DNA of 64,000 bases from Photobacterium salinisoli (GTDB lineage: Bacteria; Pseudomonadota; Gammaproteobacteria; Enterobacterales; Vibrionaceae): the NCBI RefSeq assembly GCF_003614885.1, contig NZ_QZMS01000007.1:1798001-1862000 (forward strand), in the 5' to 3' direction. The position numbers and the translations under genes are program-made. How positions within the stretch are numbered: position 1 is the stretch's first letter; each line of letters starts with the position of its first letter. Under the pieces are notes generated by a model. The model saw only the letters and a program-made list of their open reading frames with translations. It did not search any database and had not been told where the DNA came from. Positions 11,950-19,833 of this stretch are shown in pieces.

Positions 11950-14900
11950 ATTTCAATGCTCAATAAGGGCTCCCCGGGGGTGACTGCCTTGCCAGCTTCC
12001 ACATGCAGGGCGCTAACAGTGCCGGATTGCGTAGCATTCACCTCGAATTCCATTTTCATGGCTTCCACTATCACCAGCGGGTCACCCACGGCCACGGTGT
12101 CGCCCGGCTTAACCAGGCACTTCCAGATATTACCGGCAATTTCGGCACTGATCAGCTCGCCGAACTGTGCCAGGTCCGAGGCGTCCGGTACCGGCGGCGC
12201 CTTGGCCAGGCGGTCCAGTTCTTCAGCTTCGCTTTCCTTCCAGAGCGCCACTTCTTCAGCATACGCCGCTTGCTGCATCTTGCGGAACTTGCTGATGGAG
12301 TCTGCGTTGGCGTCCAGGAAAGCCTGGTGGGATTTGAGGTCGAACGTGTCCTCCTCAATCCTGATGGTCAGCTTACCGGCCCGGAACTGATCACGCATCT
12401 CCGTCAATTCTTTTTCGCTGACCGGGTAGTAACACACCTGGTCAAAGAAACGCAGAAGCCAGGGTGCGCCGTCGGCAAATTGCGGGTTCTTCAGGTACTT
12501 GTTCCAGATAGGCAGGGTGCGGCCCACCAGCTGATAGCCACCGGGGGAATCCATACCATAGATACACATATACACCCCGCCAATGCCCACTGTGCCCTCA
12601 GCGGTATAGGTGCGCGCCGGGTTGTACTTAGAGGTCAGCAGGCGATGGCGCGGGTCCAGGGGCACGGCGCAAGGCGCCCCCAGGTAGACATCGCCCAGAC
12701 CCAGCACCAGGTAGCGGGCATTGTAGACCACGTCCTTTACGTGCTCCCGTTCTTTCAGACCGTTGATGCGCTGGATGAAATCCACGTTGTTGGGGAGCCA
12801 GGGTGCGGTGTCACGCACCGATTGGCGGTACTTGTCCACCGCCTCCAGCGTGGCGCTGTCCTCGAACGCCATAGGCAGGTGAACCACCCGGCTGCGCACT
12901 TTCAGCTCATCGGTAGGCGGCAGAGTGTCTTCCAGATCCAGCAGGTATTCCATCAGTGACCGCTGAGGCAGGATGCGCGAGTCGTAGCGCAGCTGCAGCG
13001 ACCGCACGCCCGGCGACAACTCCAGCAGACCGTTGGGCTGTACATCGGCAATGGCTTCCATCAGCGCGTGAATACGCAGGCGCAAGCCCAGTTCCATCAC
13101 GTTCGGGCCGTATTCCAGCAGGATATACTGGTCACCGGCTTGACGGTAGGTCACTTCCGGGCGCCCGTCGGTTTCCGGCAGGTGCGCCAGGATGGTGGCG
13201 GACAAGTCGTTCACCGGCGCCAGGTCCGGCGCTTCCAGTGCCACTTCGGGCGGTGCCATCAGGCTTTTCACCGCCAGCTCCTGGCGTTCGGACAATTTCA
13301 CTGCCGTGTCGTAGTCCAGCGGCACGAACCGGATGGTGTCGCCTGGCTTCACCTGGCCGACTTTCCACAATTCGGCTTTGGCAATGGTCACCGGGCACAC
13401 GAACCCGCCCAGGCTGGGGCCGTCTTTGGTGAGGATCACCGGCATGTCGCCGGTAAAGTTGATCGAACCAATGGCATATTCGCAGTCATGGATATTGGAA
13501 GGGTGCAAGCCGGCCTCGCCGCCGTCTTCCCGGGTAAATTCCGGTTTCGGGCCGTTCAGGCGAATACCCAGGCGGTTGGAGTTGTAGTGCACTTCCCAAT
13601 CCTGCCGGAAGAATTTTTCGATGGCGTTTTCACTGAAGAAATCCGGGGCGCCGTGAGGGCCATAGAGTACGCCGATTTCCCAGTGGTCCGGGTAGTCCGG
13701 GATCAGATCAGGGTCTGCCGGCACCGGGTCGTGGGTCGGGCCTGGAGTGGTGCAGGCCGGCAGTTCCAGCTGGCTGATGCCCAGCATGTCGCCGGGGCGC
13801 AGAGGCCGGCCGCCATGACCGCCGAACTGGCCCAGAGCGAAAGTAGAGCGGCTGCCCAGGTACACCGGCACATCGAAGCCACCGCGTACTGCCAGATAGG
13901 TACGACAGCCCTTCACCGCCTTACCCACGGCCAGCACCTGGCCAGCTTTCACTGTGATAGGTTTCCAGAATTCCACCGGCTGATCGTCCAGAGTGGCTTC
14001 GGTCAGCGCGCCGGTGAGAGCTACCACGGCATCCTTGTGGAACTTCAGAGTCGGGCCGATCAGTGTGGCTTCCAGCCCGGCGGCGTCGTTATGGTTACCG
14101 ACAATGCGGTTGGCCAGCCGGAAGGCGTAGTCGTCCATGGGGCCACTGGGGGGCACACCGATATTCCAGTAGCCTACGCGGCCTGGGTAGTCCTGCACCG
14201 TGGTGTAGGTACCGGGCTTGACGACCTCTGCCACCGACGGCCTGAATTCGAAGCTTTCCAGCGCGCGGGTGGAAACAATACCGTCGGCAAAGCTGGCCTG
14301 GGCTACCACCTGGCGCAGATAATCCAGATTGGTGGCAATGCCCATCAGCCGGGTTTCGGCCAGAGCAGCTTTCAGTTTGGCCAGAGCATCGTCTCTGTCT
14401 TTGCCGTGCACGATCATCTTGGCGATCATCGGATCGTAGTGGGCCGAGACTTCACTGCCGTTTTCCACCCAGGTGTCGATGCGTACCCCCTCTTCCGGCC
14501 AGTGCACATCGGTCAGTTCGCCCGGCGAGGGTTGGAAGTCTTTCAGCGGGTCTTCGGCGTAGATGCGCACTTCCATGGCGGCGCCATTCAGCATCGGCCT
14601 GAACATCGCCAGGTCCGGACTTTCGCCGGCGGCGATCTTCAGCATCCATTCGATCAAATCCAGGCCAGTGACAGACTCGGTAACCGGATGCTCCACCTGT
14701 AAGCGGGTGTTCACTTCCAGGAAATAGAACTCGTCCCGGTCGGCGTCGTAGATGTACTCAACGGTGCCAGCAGAGCGGTAGTTCACCGACTGGCCGAGGG
14801 ACACCGCAGCGTCCAGCATCTTCTGGCGGGTGCTCGCCGGCAGGTTCGGTGCCGGGGTTTCCTCCACCACCTTCTGGTTGCGGCGCTGCAGGGAGCAGTC

Positions 14901-15578
14901 CCGCTCGCCCAGAGCCACTACATTGCCTTCACCATCGCCGAAGATCTGCACTTCCACGTGGCGGGCGCGGCCGATGAAGCGTTCCAGAAATACGCCGCTG
15001 TCGTTGAAGAAGCTCTGGCCCAAACGGCGCACCGTTTCAAAGGCATCTTTCAGTTCACTGTTACTGTTGCAGCGGGTGAGACCAATGCCGCCACCACCAG
15101 CGGTGCTTTTCAGCATCACCGGGTAGCCCAGCTGCTCGGCAGTTTGCAGGGCTTCCTCCAGGGTGTCCAGCAGACCGCTGCCCGGCGCCAGGGGCACGCC
15201 TGCAGCTTCGGCCAGTTCCCGGGCCCGGTGCTTCAGGCCGAATTCGCGCATCTGGTCCGGGGTGGGACCGATGAAGGCAATACCTTTGGCTTCGCAGGCT
15301 TCGGCGAAATCGGCGTTTTCCGACAGAAAACCATAACCGGGAATGATGGCCTCGGCGCCAGTCTGCTTGGCGGCGGCAAGGATCTGGTTGGTGTCCAGGT
15401 AGGTTTCACTGGCGCCGTTGCCGGTCAGGGCCACAGCTTCGTCGGCGTTGGTCACGTGCAGGCTGTGGCGGTCTTCATGGGAGTGTACAGCGACGCTGCC
15501 CACGCCCATGGCTTTGAGGGTGCGAATGGTGCGAACGGCGATTTCGCCCCGGTTGGCAATCAGAACTTTGGTAAACAT
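11946..15578 (-). CDS. uca: Urea carboxylase (biotin-dependent), possibly guanidine carboxylase
   Basis: The enzyme carboxylates urea with ATP and bicarbonate to allophanate, the first half of nickel-free urea breakdown. Domains in order over 1210 residues: biotin carboxylase about 1-450 (MFTKVLIANRGEIAVRTIRT, ATP-grasp loop TAGGGGIGLTR); carboxyltransferase half AHS2/KipA about 465-770 (VQDYPGRVGYWNIG); AHS1/KipI about 805-1010; and a biotinyl carrier domain with EAMKME near residue 1170. An AAGGAG site precedes the ATG 14 bases after the hydrolase stop. Some family members actually act on guanidine, but those usually sit with DUF1989 deiminase genes, which are absent here. Codon use is markedly GC-rich. 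Confidence 0.92.
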   Translation of the reverse strand: MFTKVLIANRGEIAVRTIRTLKAMGVGSVAVHSHEDRHSLHVTNADEAVALTGNGASETYLDTNQILAAAKQTGAEAIIPGYGFLSENADFAEACEAKGIAFIGPTPDQMREFGLKHRARELAEAAGVPLAPGSGLLDTLEEALQTAEQLGYPVMLKSTAGGGGIGLTRCNSNSELKDAFETVRRLGQSFFNDSGVFLERFIGRARHVEVQIFGDGEGNVVALGERDCSLQRRNQKVVEETPAPNLPASTRQKMLDAAVSLGQSVNYRSAGTVEYIYDADRDEFYFLEVNTRLQVEHPVTESVTGLDLIEWMLKIAAGESPDLAMFRPMLNGAAMEVRIYAEDPLKDFQPSPGELTDVHWPEEGVRIDTWVENGSEVSAHYDPMIAKMIVHGKDRDDALAKLKAALAETRLMGIATNLDYLRQVVAQASFADGIVSTRALESFEFRPSVAEVVKPGTYTTVQDYPGRVGYWNIGVPPSGPMDDYAFRLANRIVGNHNDAAGLEATLIGPTLKFHKDAVVALTGALTEATLDDQPVEFWKPITVKAGQVLAVGKAVKGCRTYLAVRGGFDVPVYLGSRSTFALGQFGGHGGRPLRPGDMLGISQLELPACTTPGPTHDPVPADPDLIPDYPDHWEIGVLYGPHGAPDFFSENAIEKFFRQDWEVHYNSNRLGIRLNGPKPEFTREDGGEAGLHPSNIHDCEYAIGSINFTGDMPVILTKDGPSLGGFVCPVTIAKAELWKVGQVKPGDTIRFVPLDYDTAVKLSERQELAVKSLMAPPEVALEAPDLAPVNDLSATILAHLPETDGRPEVTYRQAGDQYILLEYGPNVMELGLRLRIHALMEAIADVQPNGLLELSPGVRSLQLRYDSRILPQRSLMEYLLDLEDTLPPTDELKVRSRVVHLPMAFEDSATLEAVDKYRQSVRDTAPWLPNNVDFIQRINGLKEREHVKDVVYNARYLVLGLGDVYLGAPCAVPLDPRHRLLTSKYNPARTYTAEGTVGIGGVYMCIYGMDSPGGYQLVGRTLPIWNKYLKNPQFADGAPWLLRFFDQVCYYPVSEKELTEMRDQFRAGKLTIRIEEDTFDLKSHQAFLDANADSISKFRKMQQAAYAEEVALWKESEAEELDRLAKAPPVPDASDLAQFGELISAEIAGNIWKCLVKPGDTVAVGDPLVIVEAMKMEFEVNATQSGTVSALHVEAGKAVTPGEPLLSIEI

Positions 15579-15592
15579 GGTTAGAAATCTCC

Positions 15593-17434
15593 TTAAGCCT
15601 TGCAGGATTTGAGGGCGTTAATGTAGGCGCGCCAGCCGCCGAACTCGGTCACATCCCGGGCACCGTCCAAGCCATAGCCTTCACAGATAAAACCGTTAAC
15701 CCACCGCCCATCGGCCAGCTCGACCTTGCCGATGCCCAGGGGCGCGGGAATCAGATCGACGAAGGAACCGAATTCCGAGGCTGCCATTTCCCAGACTTCC
15801 AGAATAATGGCTTTGCCATCGGACTCGTCCCGCTTCAGGCCGGGTTTGGGCGGTGTGGTGTTGGGCAAGGCATAGAGCCGGTAACAGGCCGAGGTGGTGG
15901 TTTTCTCTAACAACCGGGCCCGGCGCTCGGTCAGCTGGGTGTTGAGGGGCATGTCCGAAAGATGGGCGCCTACAACCGCTACCTGCACCCTGGGTACGGC
16001 GAACTTATGACTGGTTACTTCCTCTGGCCTTGGTTTATCCAATGCGCCCAAGGGTGTCCGGTGGGCGTTCAGCCACTGGCTGGCCAGCACCTGGAGTTCG
16101 CCGTCTTTCCAGGCACCGCTGATCAGCGTCACGCCAAAAGGCAGGCCGTCGGCGCGAAAACCGGCAGGGACCGCCAGGGCGCAGAAATCCGCCAGGTTCA
16201 CGAAATTGGTGTAGGTGCCCAGCTGGCTGTTGAGGGTTATCGGGTCGGCATTCACCGCATCGATAGTAGGGGCAATGGGGGCTGTGGGCACCAGCAGGCC
16301 GTCCACCTCGGCCAGCAGATCATCAATCGCCCGCAGCAACTCTTCCTTACGGTACAAAGCCTTGAAAGTGTCAGTGGCGGTGAACTTACCCGCGCTGCTG
16401 ATTATGCCCCGAACCGTGGCGTTCATCTCTCCGGCGTGTCCGGCCATGAAACTTTCCACCGCCGCGTGGCGCTCGGCTACCCAGGGACCTTCATACAGCA
16501 GCGCCGCCAGTTCCAACAGCGGTGCGAAATTCAGCGACACCAGTTCCACACCAGGGATGTCCAATTGCCGCCACTGGCTGAGGGTGATCTTCCAGGCGGC
16601 TTCCGCTTGCTGGTCACCATGGAACAAAGGGGCATCGGGAATGCCCAGACGCCTTACCGGGCCGGGCCGTCGAATGGCCGGGGCGTCCAGAGGCAGTGCC
16701 GTGGGAGCTTTACGGGAAAACGCATCGCCCGGCTCGAAATCGGCCACTGTTTCTGCCACCAGGGCGGCGTCATGAATGGTGAGGCCAAACACCGACACGC
16801 AATCCAGGGATTTGCAGGCAGGTACCACGCCGTCAATGCTGAACCAACCCTTAGTAGGTTTCAGCCCCACCAGATTGTTGAGACCCGCCGGCACGCGGCC
16901 GGAACCTGCGGTGTCTGTACCCAGGGCGAAAGGCACCAGACCACGGGCTACCACTGAGGCGGACCCGGAGCTGGAGCCACCGCTGACCACTTCCGGCTTA
17001 AAACTGTTCGGCACCGCGCCATAAGGTGAGCGGGTGCCCACCAGTCCGGTAGCGAACTGGTCCAGGTTGGTCTTGCCCACCAGTACCGCACCGGCGGCTT
17101 TTAACCTGCGGATAACGGCGGCGTCCCGCTCTGGGCGATAAGCATAGGCTGGACAGGCGGCGGTGGTGTCGAAGCCCTCGGCATCAATGTTGTCCTTGGC
17201 CGCGAACGGAACGCCATAAAGTGGCAATTGTTCCAGATCGCCACCCGCCGCAGCCAATTGGTCAGCCAGTGCTGACAGTGTAGCGCTGAGTTCGCTGGAG
17301 GGCAGTCGGGCAATCCAGGCGGAGTCGTCTTGGTCTAATTCATCAATGAGCGGGCTGAGCAGATCTTCCGGCCGTGCGCCTTCTCTGTAGGCCTGCTGCC
17401 AGTCGGCGATGGTCCATCCAAGGGTGGTTGGCAT
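15593..17434 (-). CDS. atzF: Allophanate hydrolase
   Basis: The enzyme hydrolyses allophanate to ammonia and carbon dioxide, completing urea degradation. The 613-residue protein has the two-domain AtzF layout. The amidase-signature domain covers about 1-460, with the catalytic Lys in PFAAKDNID, the Ser in VSGGSSSGSA and the nucleophile Ser in GTDTAGSGRVPAG. A C-terminal small domain from about 480 ends with GWRAYINALKSCKA. A GAGGA site precedes the ATG at 17434. It is the first gene of the atzF-uca-gntR operon. It is GC-rich like its partners and unlike the flanking chromosome, which supports transfer. Confidence 0.94.
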   Translation of the reverse strand: MPTTLGWTIADWQQAYREGARPEDLLSPLIDELDQDDSAWIARLPSSELSATLSALADQLAAAGGDLEQLPLYGVPFAAKDNIDAEGFDTTAACPAYAYRPERDAAVIRRLKAAGAVLVGKTNLDQFATGLVGTRSPYGAVPNSFKPEVVSGGSSSGSASVVARGLVPFALGTDTAGSGRVPAGLNNLVGLKPTKGWFSIDGVVPACKSLDCVSVFGLTIHDAALVAETVADFEPGDAFSRKAPTALPLDAPAIRRPGPVRRLGIPDAPLFHGDQQAEAAWKITLSQWRQLDIPGVELVSLNFAPLLELAALLYEGPWVAERHAAVESFMAGHAGEMNATVRGIISSAGKFTATDTFKALYRKEELLRAIDDLLAEVDGLLVPTAPIAPTIDAVNADPITLNSQLGTYTNFVNLADFCALAVPAGFRADGLPFGVTLISGAWKDGELQVLASQWLNAHRTPLGALDKPRPEEVTSHKFAVPRVQVAVVGAHLSDMPLNTQLTERRARLLEKTTTSACYRLYALPNTTPPKPGLKRDESDGKAIILEVWEMAASEFGSFVDLIPAPLGIGKVELADGRWVNGFICEGYGLDGARDVTEFGGWRAYINALKSCKA

Positions 17435-17455
17435 AGTGTGTCCTCACGCTGATTC

Positions 17456-17471
17456 ATCTTGTATACATGAT
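17456..17471. promoter_or_regulatory. Operator-like palindrome 1 at the urea operon start
   Basis: ATCTTGTATACATGAT is a 16-bp palindrome broken only at one symmetric pair. It is centred on GTATAC and lies 22-37 bases upstream of the allophanate hydrolase ATG. GntR/FCD regulators commonly bind such short TTGTATACAA-like sites. Confidence 0.5.
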
Positions 17472-17654
17472 GAACAGCAAGGCCCATGCCAGATCGGAGT
17501 CAATACCAATTAGCTCAATAAAAACAGCAACATAAAAGGATTTTAAGCCGCTTTGTGATAAAGCAATGCGCACCAAATACGCGCAGTTCGATGAATATAG
17601 CACCATAATTGAACAAGAAATCCGGGTTTGTTCGCCGGAAAACTGTACAAAAGC

Positions 17655-17670
17655 AACTTGTATACTAGTT
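17655..17670. promoter_or_regulatory. Operator-like palindrome 2 upstream of urea operon
   Basis: AACTTGTATACTAGTT is a second 16-bp palindrome with the same GTATAC core and the same single broken pair. It lies 199 bp from the first. Two copies around one promoter region suggest binding of the operon's GntR regulator, possibly with looping. Confidence 0.45.
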
Positions 17671-17805
17671 AACATGCTGTTTTATAGAGTTTTGGGAGAC
17701 TGGAACAGCTAATGCAGTTTCGGCTGAGAGTTACATATCACCTACCCGACCCAAAACACTCAGCATGGTACAGGGCGTAATCCATGGCATTGCCAGACAG
17801 CGCTA

Positions 17806-17899
17806 AAAAATAACGAAGCCAAAAACAAAAAAAGCCCGCAATCATGCGGGCTTAGATATGTAGTACCAGAGGTTTCCGGTTGGAAAATTATTCCCACTC
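17806..17899. repeat. Island direct repeat, left copy (attL-like)
   Basis: These 94 bp match 21120-21213 with two mismatches. The copy contains a duplicate of the guaA terminator (stem 17832-17853) and ends in ATTATTCCCACTC, the complement of the last guaA codons plus stop. Weaker similarity continues leftward to about 17750, interrupted in the right copy by about 50 extra bases. The 13-base end is the likely attachment core. Confidence 0.8.
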
Positions 17900-17904
17900 G
17901 AATA

Positions 17905-18120
17905 TCAATAAGAAGAAAATACATCGCCATAACAGCTAGTCAGAAGAGTGGTCATTATCAATACCATCATCTGTACCATGCGCAGAGTTTTTTGATTTTT
18001 TGCAGCTCGTCTACGTTTTAGTTCGGCTTTGGCCCAAGCTGAGGATTCTTGCATATCACGACGAAGCTCTTGTATCTCTTCAACACTAAGCCGTCGCGGA
18101 GCCGAGGTAATTCTATCCAT
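17905..18120 (-). CDS. Small hypothetical island protein (71 aa)
   Basis: The ORF starts at an ATG with a strong GGAGG site 7 bases upstream, which supports real translation. The N-terminal two thirds is charged and predicted helical (SVEEIQELRRDMQESSAWAKAELKRRRAAKN). A hydrophobic stretch follows (MVQMMVLIMTTLL), so it could be a small tail-anchored membrane protein. The stop lies 6 bp from the left island repeat. No family is recognised. It is transcribed divergently from the 42-aa ORF. Confidence 0.5.
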   Translation of the reverse strand: MDRITSAPRRLSVEEIQELRRDMQESSAWAKAELKRRRAAKNQKTLRMVQMMVLIMTTLLTSCYGDVFSSY

Positions 18121-18255
18121 CTTGTGCCTCCAACTTGTCGCAGTAGATTTTAAAACGCATCAAAACATGAGTTACCAGCAAGAAACCTTGGGGATATTTT
18201 TAGATTGTTTTTCATACACATCTTGAAAGCCATCAATACTGCCCAAAGATTATAC

Positions 18256-18274
18256 AACGAGGAATAACCTCGTT
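18256..18274 (+). promoter_or_regulatory. Hairpin in the leader of the 42-aa ORF
   Basis: A 7-bp perfect stem (AACGAGG / CCTCGTT) with loop AATAA lies 18 bp before the small ORF, just ahead of its AAAAGGA site. A GATTATACA sequence just upstream could be a -10. It may be a 5' stabilising hairpin or a protein-binding site. Confidence 0.35.
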
Positions 18275-18292
18275 AAATAAAAGGATCAAATC

Positions 18293-18421
18293 ATGGGTTT
18301 GAAACCAGGGCCAAAACCAATAGCCAAGTCGACTGGTAAACCAGATCAACGTCGACGTGACAACAAAAAAACGCCAGGAAACACTCCGGGCTTAAAGCCG
18401 AGTAAATCCTCGACCAAGTAA
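18293..18421 (+). CDS. Small basic proline/lysine-rich ORF (42 aa)
   Basis: An ATG with an AAAAGGA site 7 bases upstream opens a 43-codon frame. The product is very basic and low in complexity: it begins MGLKPGPKPIAKSTGKP, has an RRR cluster near the middle, and ends NTPGLKPSKSSTK. The GLKPG/GLKPS motif occurs at both ends. It is probably disordered and could bind nucleic acid. No family is recognised. It sits directly before the hairpin cluster and upstream of the nuclease-like gene on the same strand. Confidence 0.4.
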   Translation: MGLKPGPKPIAKSTGKPDQRRRDNKKTPGNTPGLKPSKSSTK

Positions 18422-18436
18422 CGTTATTCCAATATC

Positions 18437-18635
18437 GAGTCAGAGTAAGCGGTACTGACTCTTGTTGCTAAAACCCAAAACACACTTTTTCCCCATTCCG
18501 TTTTGTAAGGTCTTAGAGTGGGGCTTAACAATATGTAATGGCTGTATTAAAATAGTCATACAGCCGCGAGGCAAGATCCAAAATAAACCTTAAGGCAAGT
18601 TATAGAAGGCAGAGTTGTGATAGCTCTGCCTTTTT
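18437..18635 (+). ncRNA. Candidate structured RNA: four successive hairpins ending in a terminator
   Basis: Within 200 bp, four separate stems can form on the plus strand. They are GAGTCAG/CTGACTC (18437-18461), CCCCATTC/GAGTGGGG with one G-U pair (18491-18523), GGCTGTAT/ATACAGCC (18540-18565) and AAGGCAGAG/CTCTGCCTT followed by TTT (18606-18635). The last is a good intrinsic terminator. No convincing ORF is inside. It could be a 3' UTR of the 42-aa ORF, an independent small RNA, or a leader element of the nuclease-like gene 150 bp further on. No known RNA family is recognised. Confidence 0.45.
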
Positions 18636-18708
18636 CGTATATGTTGCATAGCATCCAAGCCCAAGCGCATTTTTTGCCCTAATTTCCGTTAGATCTTTTA
18701 TTTTCGAG

Positions 18709-18726
18709 TTCAACTTCGAAGTTGAA
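18709..18726. promoter_or_regulatory. 18-bp perfect palindrome upstream of nuclease-like gene
   Basis: TTCAACTTCGAAGTTGAA is a perfect inverted repeat 61 bp before the ATG of the 314-aa gene, inside its presumed promoter region. It is a likely operator for an autoregulatory or island-encoded repressor. The gene's own N-terminal helical repeats could be the binder. Confidence 0.5.
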
Positions 18727-18787
18727 TTCGGGAGCGTTTAAAAAAGCTTGGTTGATGTCGATTCAGGCAGAGCAATAGGAGTAGTAC

Positions 18788-19732
18788 ATGGCAAATAAAG
18801 GAAAATTTAAACTATCCGAGTCGGTAGTGAAAAATACAATCGAATGGTTTGTTGAAAATCCCAATGAAAAATTAAGTAAGAACGAATTTTGTAAGAAGGC
18901 TGGCTGCTCTCTTTCTGCGTTAGACAATGCATTAATGGCTTATGGCTATACCGACTATACAACAATGTGTAGTAAGTATCTGCGCAACCAAAAGACTCGT
19001 GTTCCAGAATCTAGAAATAAAGAGAAAGTCTGCGATCAGTTGTGTGAGGGATTAGTCAAGTGGCTCAATGAGCACCATGATGAGAAGTGCTTCAAGCTCA
19101 CAGACAAAAACCTCAATTCAAAATTAGAGCGATATGGATGCGGCAGTATTGGCCGCCTATTTCGCAAGTATGAATCAGATGCGACGCGACGACGAAGCAT
19201 GATAGTGAATTGGTTTAAAAAGAATAGAGCGGATTTGATCGATAGATTTGATGATTACACCCTGTCAAGAGCAAGGACACAGTTATCTCACTCACTCAAT
19301 GATTTAGATAATCTGACTATCTATAAAACAGAAAGTAAAACCGTTGATTCTTCGAGCTATGGAGACGAGAATGATCTACTGTTTTTTCTTGGCATGACAA
19401 TCGGGATTCTACATTCCCAGAAAAAGAGATTACCTGAACCACTTAGATTGACATGTGCAAGGCAAAACGGTGTTGACTGTATCAATAGAGCGGGTAAGGG
19501 GGTAGAGTTGAAAGCTACACTAGATTCTCATTACGCTATTAACTCAAACTATGAGGATGCAGAGTATGTTCTGTGCTGGAACCACAACTTGAGTGATGAG
19601 AATATAACTCAATTCAAACTGAAAAACGGGATTAAAGAGATATTTACATTATTTGATCTCTGGGACGATTTTAACCTGGCTGGTTATTTCAAAACTTCTT
19701 TCAACCGTTTTCGAGATAATGTGAATAGCTAG
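18788..19732 (+). CDS. Island protein with N-terminal helical repeats and PD-(D/E)xK-like nuclease motif
   Basis: The 314-residue product starts at an ATG with AGGAG 6 bases upstream. Residues about 10-65, 80-130 and 135-180 look like three copies of one helical unit. Each opens with a hydrophobic-Trp pattern (IEWFVENPN, LVKWLNEHHD, IVNWFKKNRAD) and resembles helix-turn-helix. The C-terminal part has a PD-(D/E)xK-like signature: a helix starting DENDLLFFLG (about 193), Asp230 in NGVDCI, then Glu240 and Lys242 in GVELKAT, and a following strand YVLCWNHN. This fits restriction-endonuclease-like proteins, so a defence nuclease is plausible but not shown. It is AT-richer than the backbone and is the only large intact island gene. 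Confidence 0.6.
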   Translation: MANKGKFKLSESVVKNTIEWFVENPNEKLSKNEFCKKAGCSLSALDNALMAYGYTDYTTMCSKYLRNQKTRVPESRNKEKVCDQLCEGLVKWLNEHHDEKCFKLTDKNLNSKLERYGCGSIGRLFRKYESDATRRRSMIVNWFKKNRADLIDRFDDYTLSRARTQLSHSLNDLDNLTIYKTESKTVDSSSYGDENDLLFFLGMTIGILHSQKKRLPEPLRLTCARQNGVDCINRAGKGVELKATLDSHYAINSNYEDAEYVLCWNHNLSDENITQFKLKNGIKEIFTLFDLWDDFNLAGYFKTSFNRFRDNVNS

Positions 19733-19833
19733 ATTTTCTCCAGAAACAGCAATAGCCTTAATTATTCACTGAGGGTTTTATCGTCTACGCCATTTCTATC
19801 GAGATGAATGGCTATTCTCAACTTTTGAGTAGA

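Noticed and set aside
13068..14702. 544-codon open frame on the plus strand opposite the urea carboxylase gene
   Set aside because: GC-rich DNA yields long antisense frames. The product is His/Gln/Phe/Val-rich with no domain, while the minus-strand gene has all family motifs.
15962..16957. 331-codon open frame opposite allophanate hydrolase
   Set aside because: Antisense shadow in GC-rich DNA, with no start signal.
17435..17700. Guanidine-I (ykkC) riboswitch upstream of the urea operon
   Set aside because: I looked for the conserved ykkC sequence elements on the minus strand and did not see them. The GTATAC palindromes explain the region better.
11170..17800. 10-bp repeat TGCCAGACAG at 11170-11179 and 17791-17800, at both edges of the urea segment
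   Set aside because: It could be an insertion footprint, but 10 bases in such edge regions can match by chance and no mobile-element end accompanies it.
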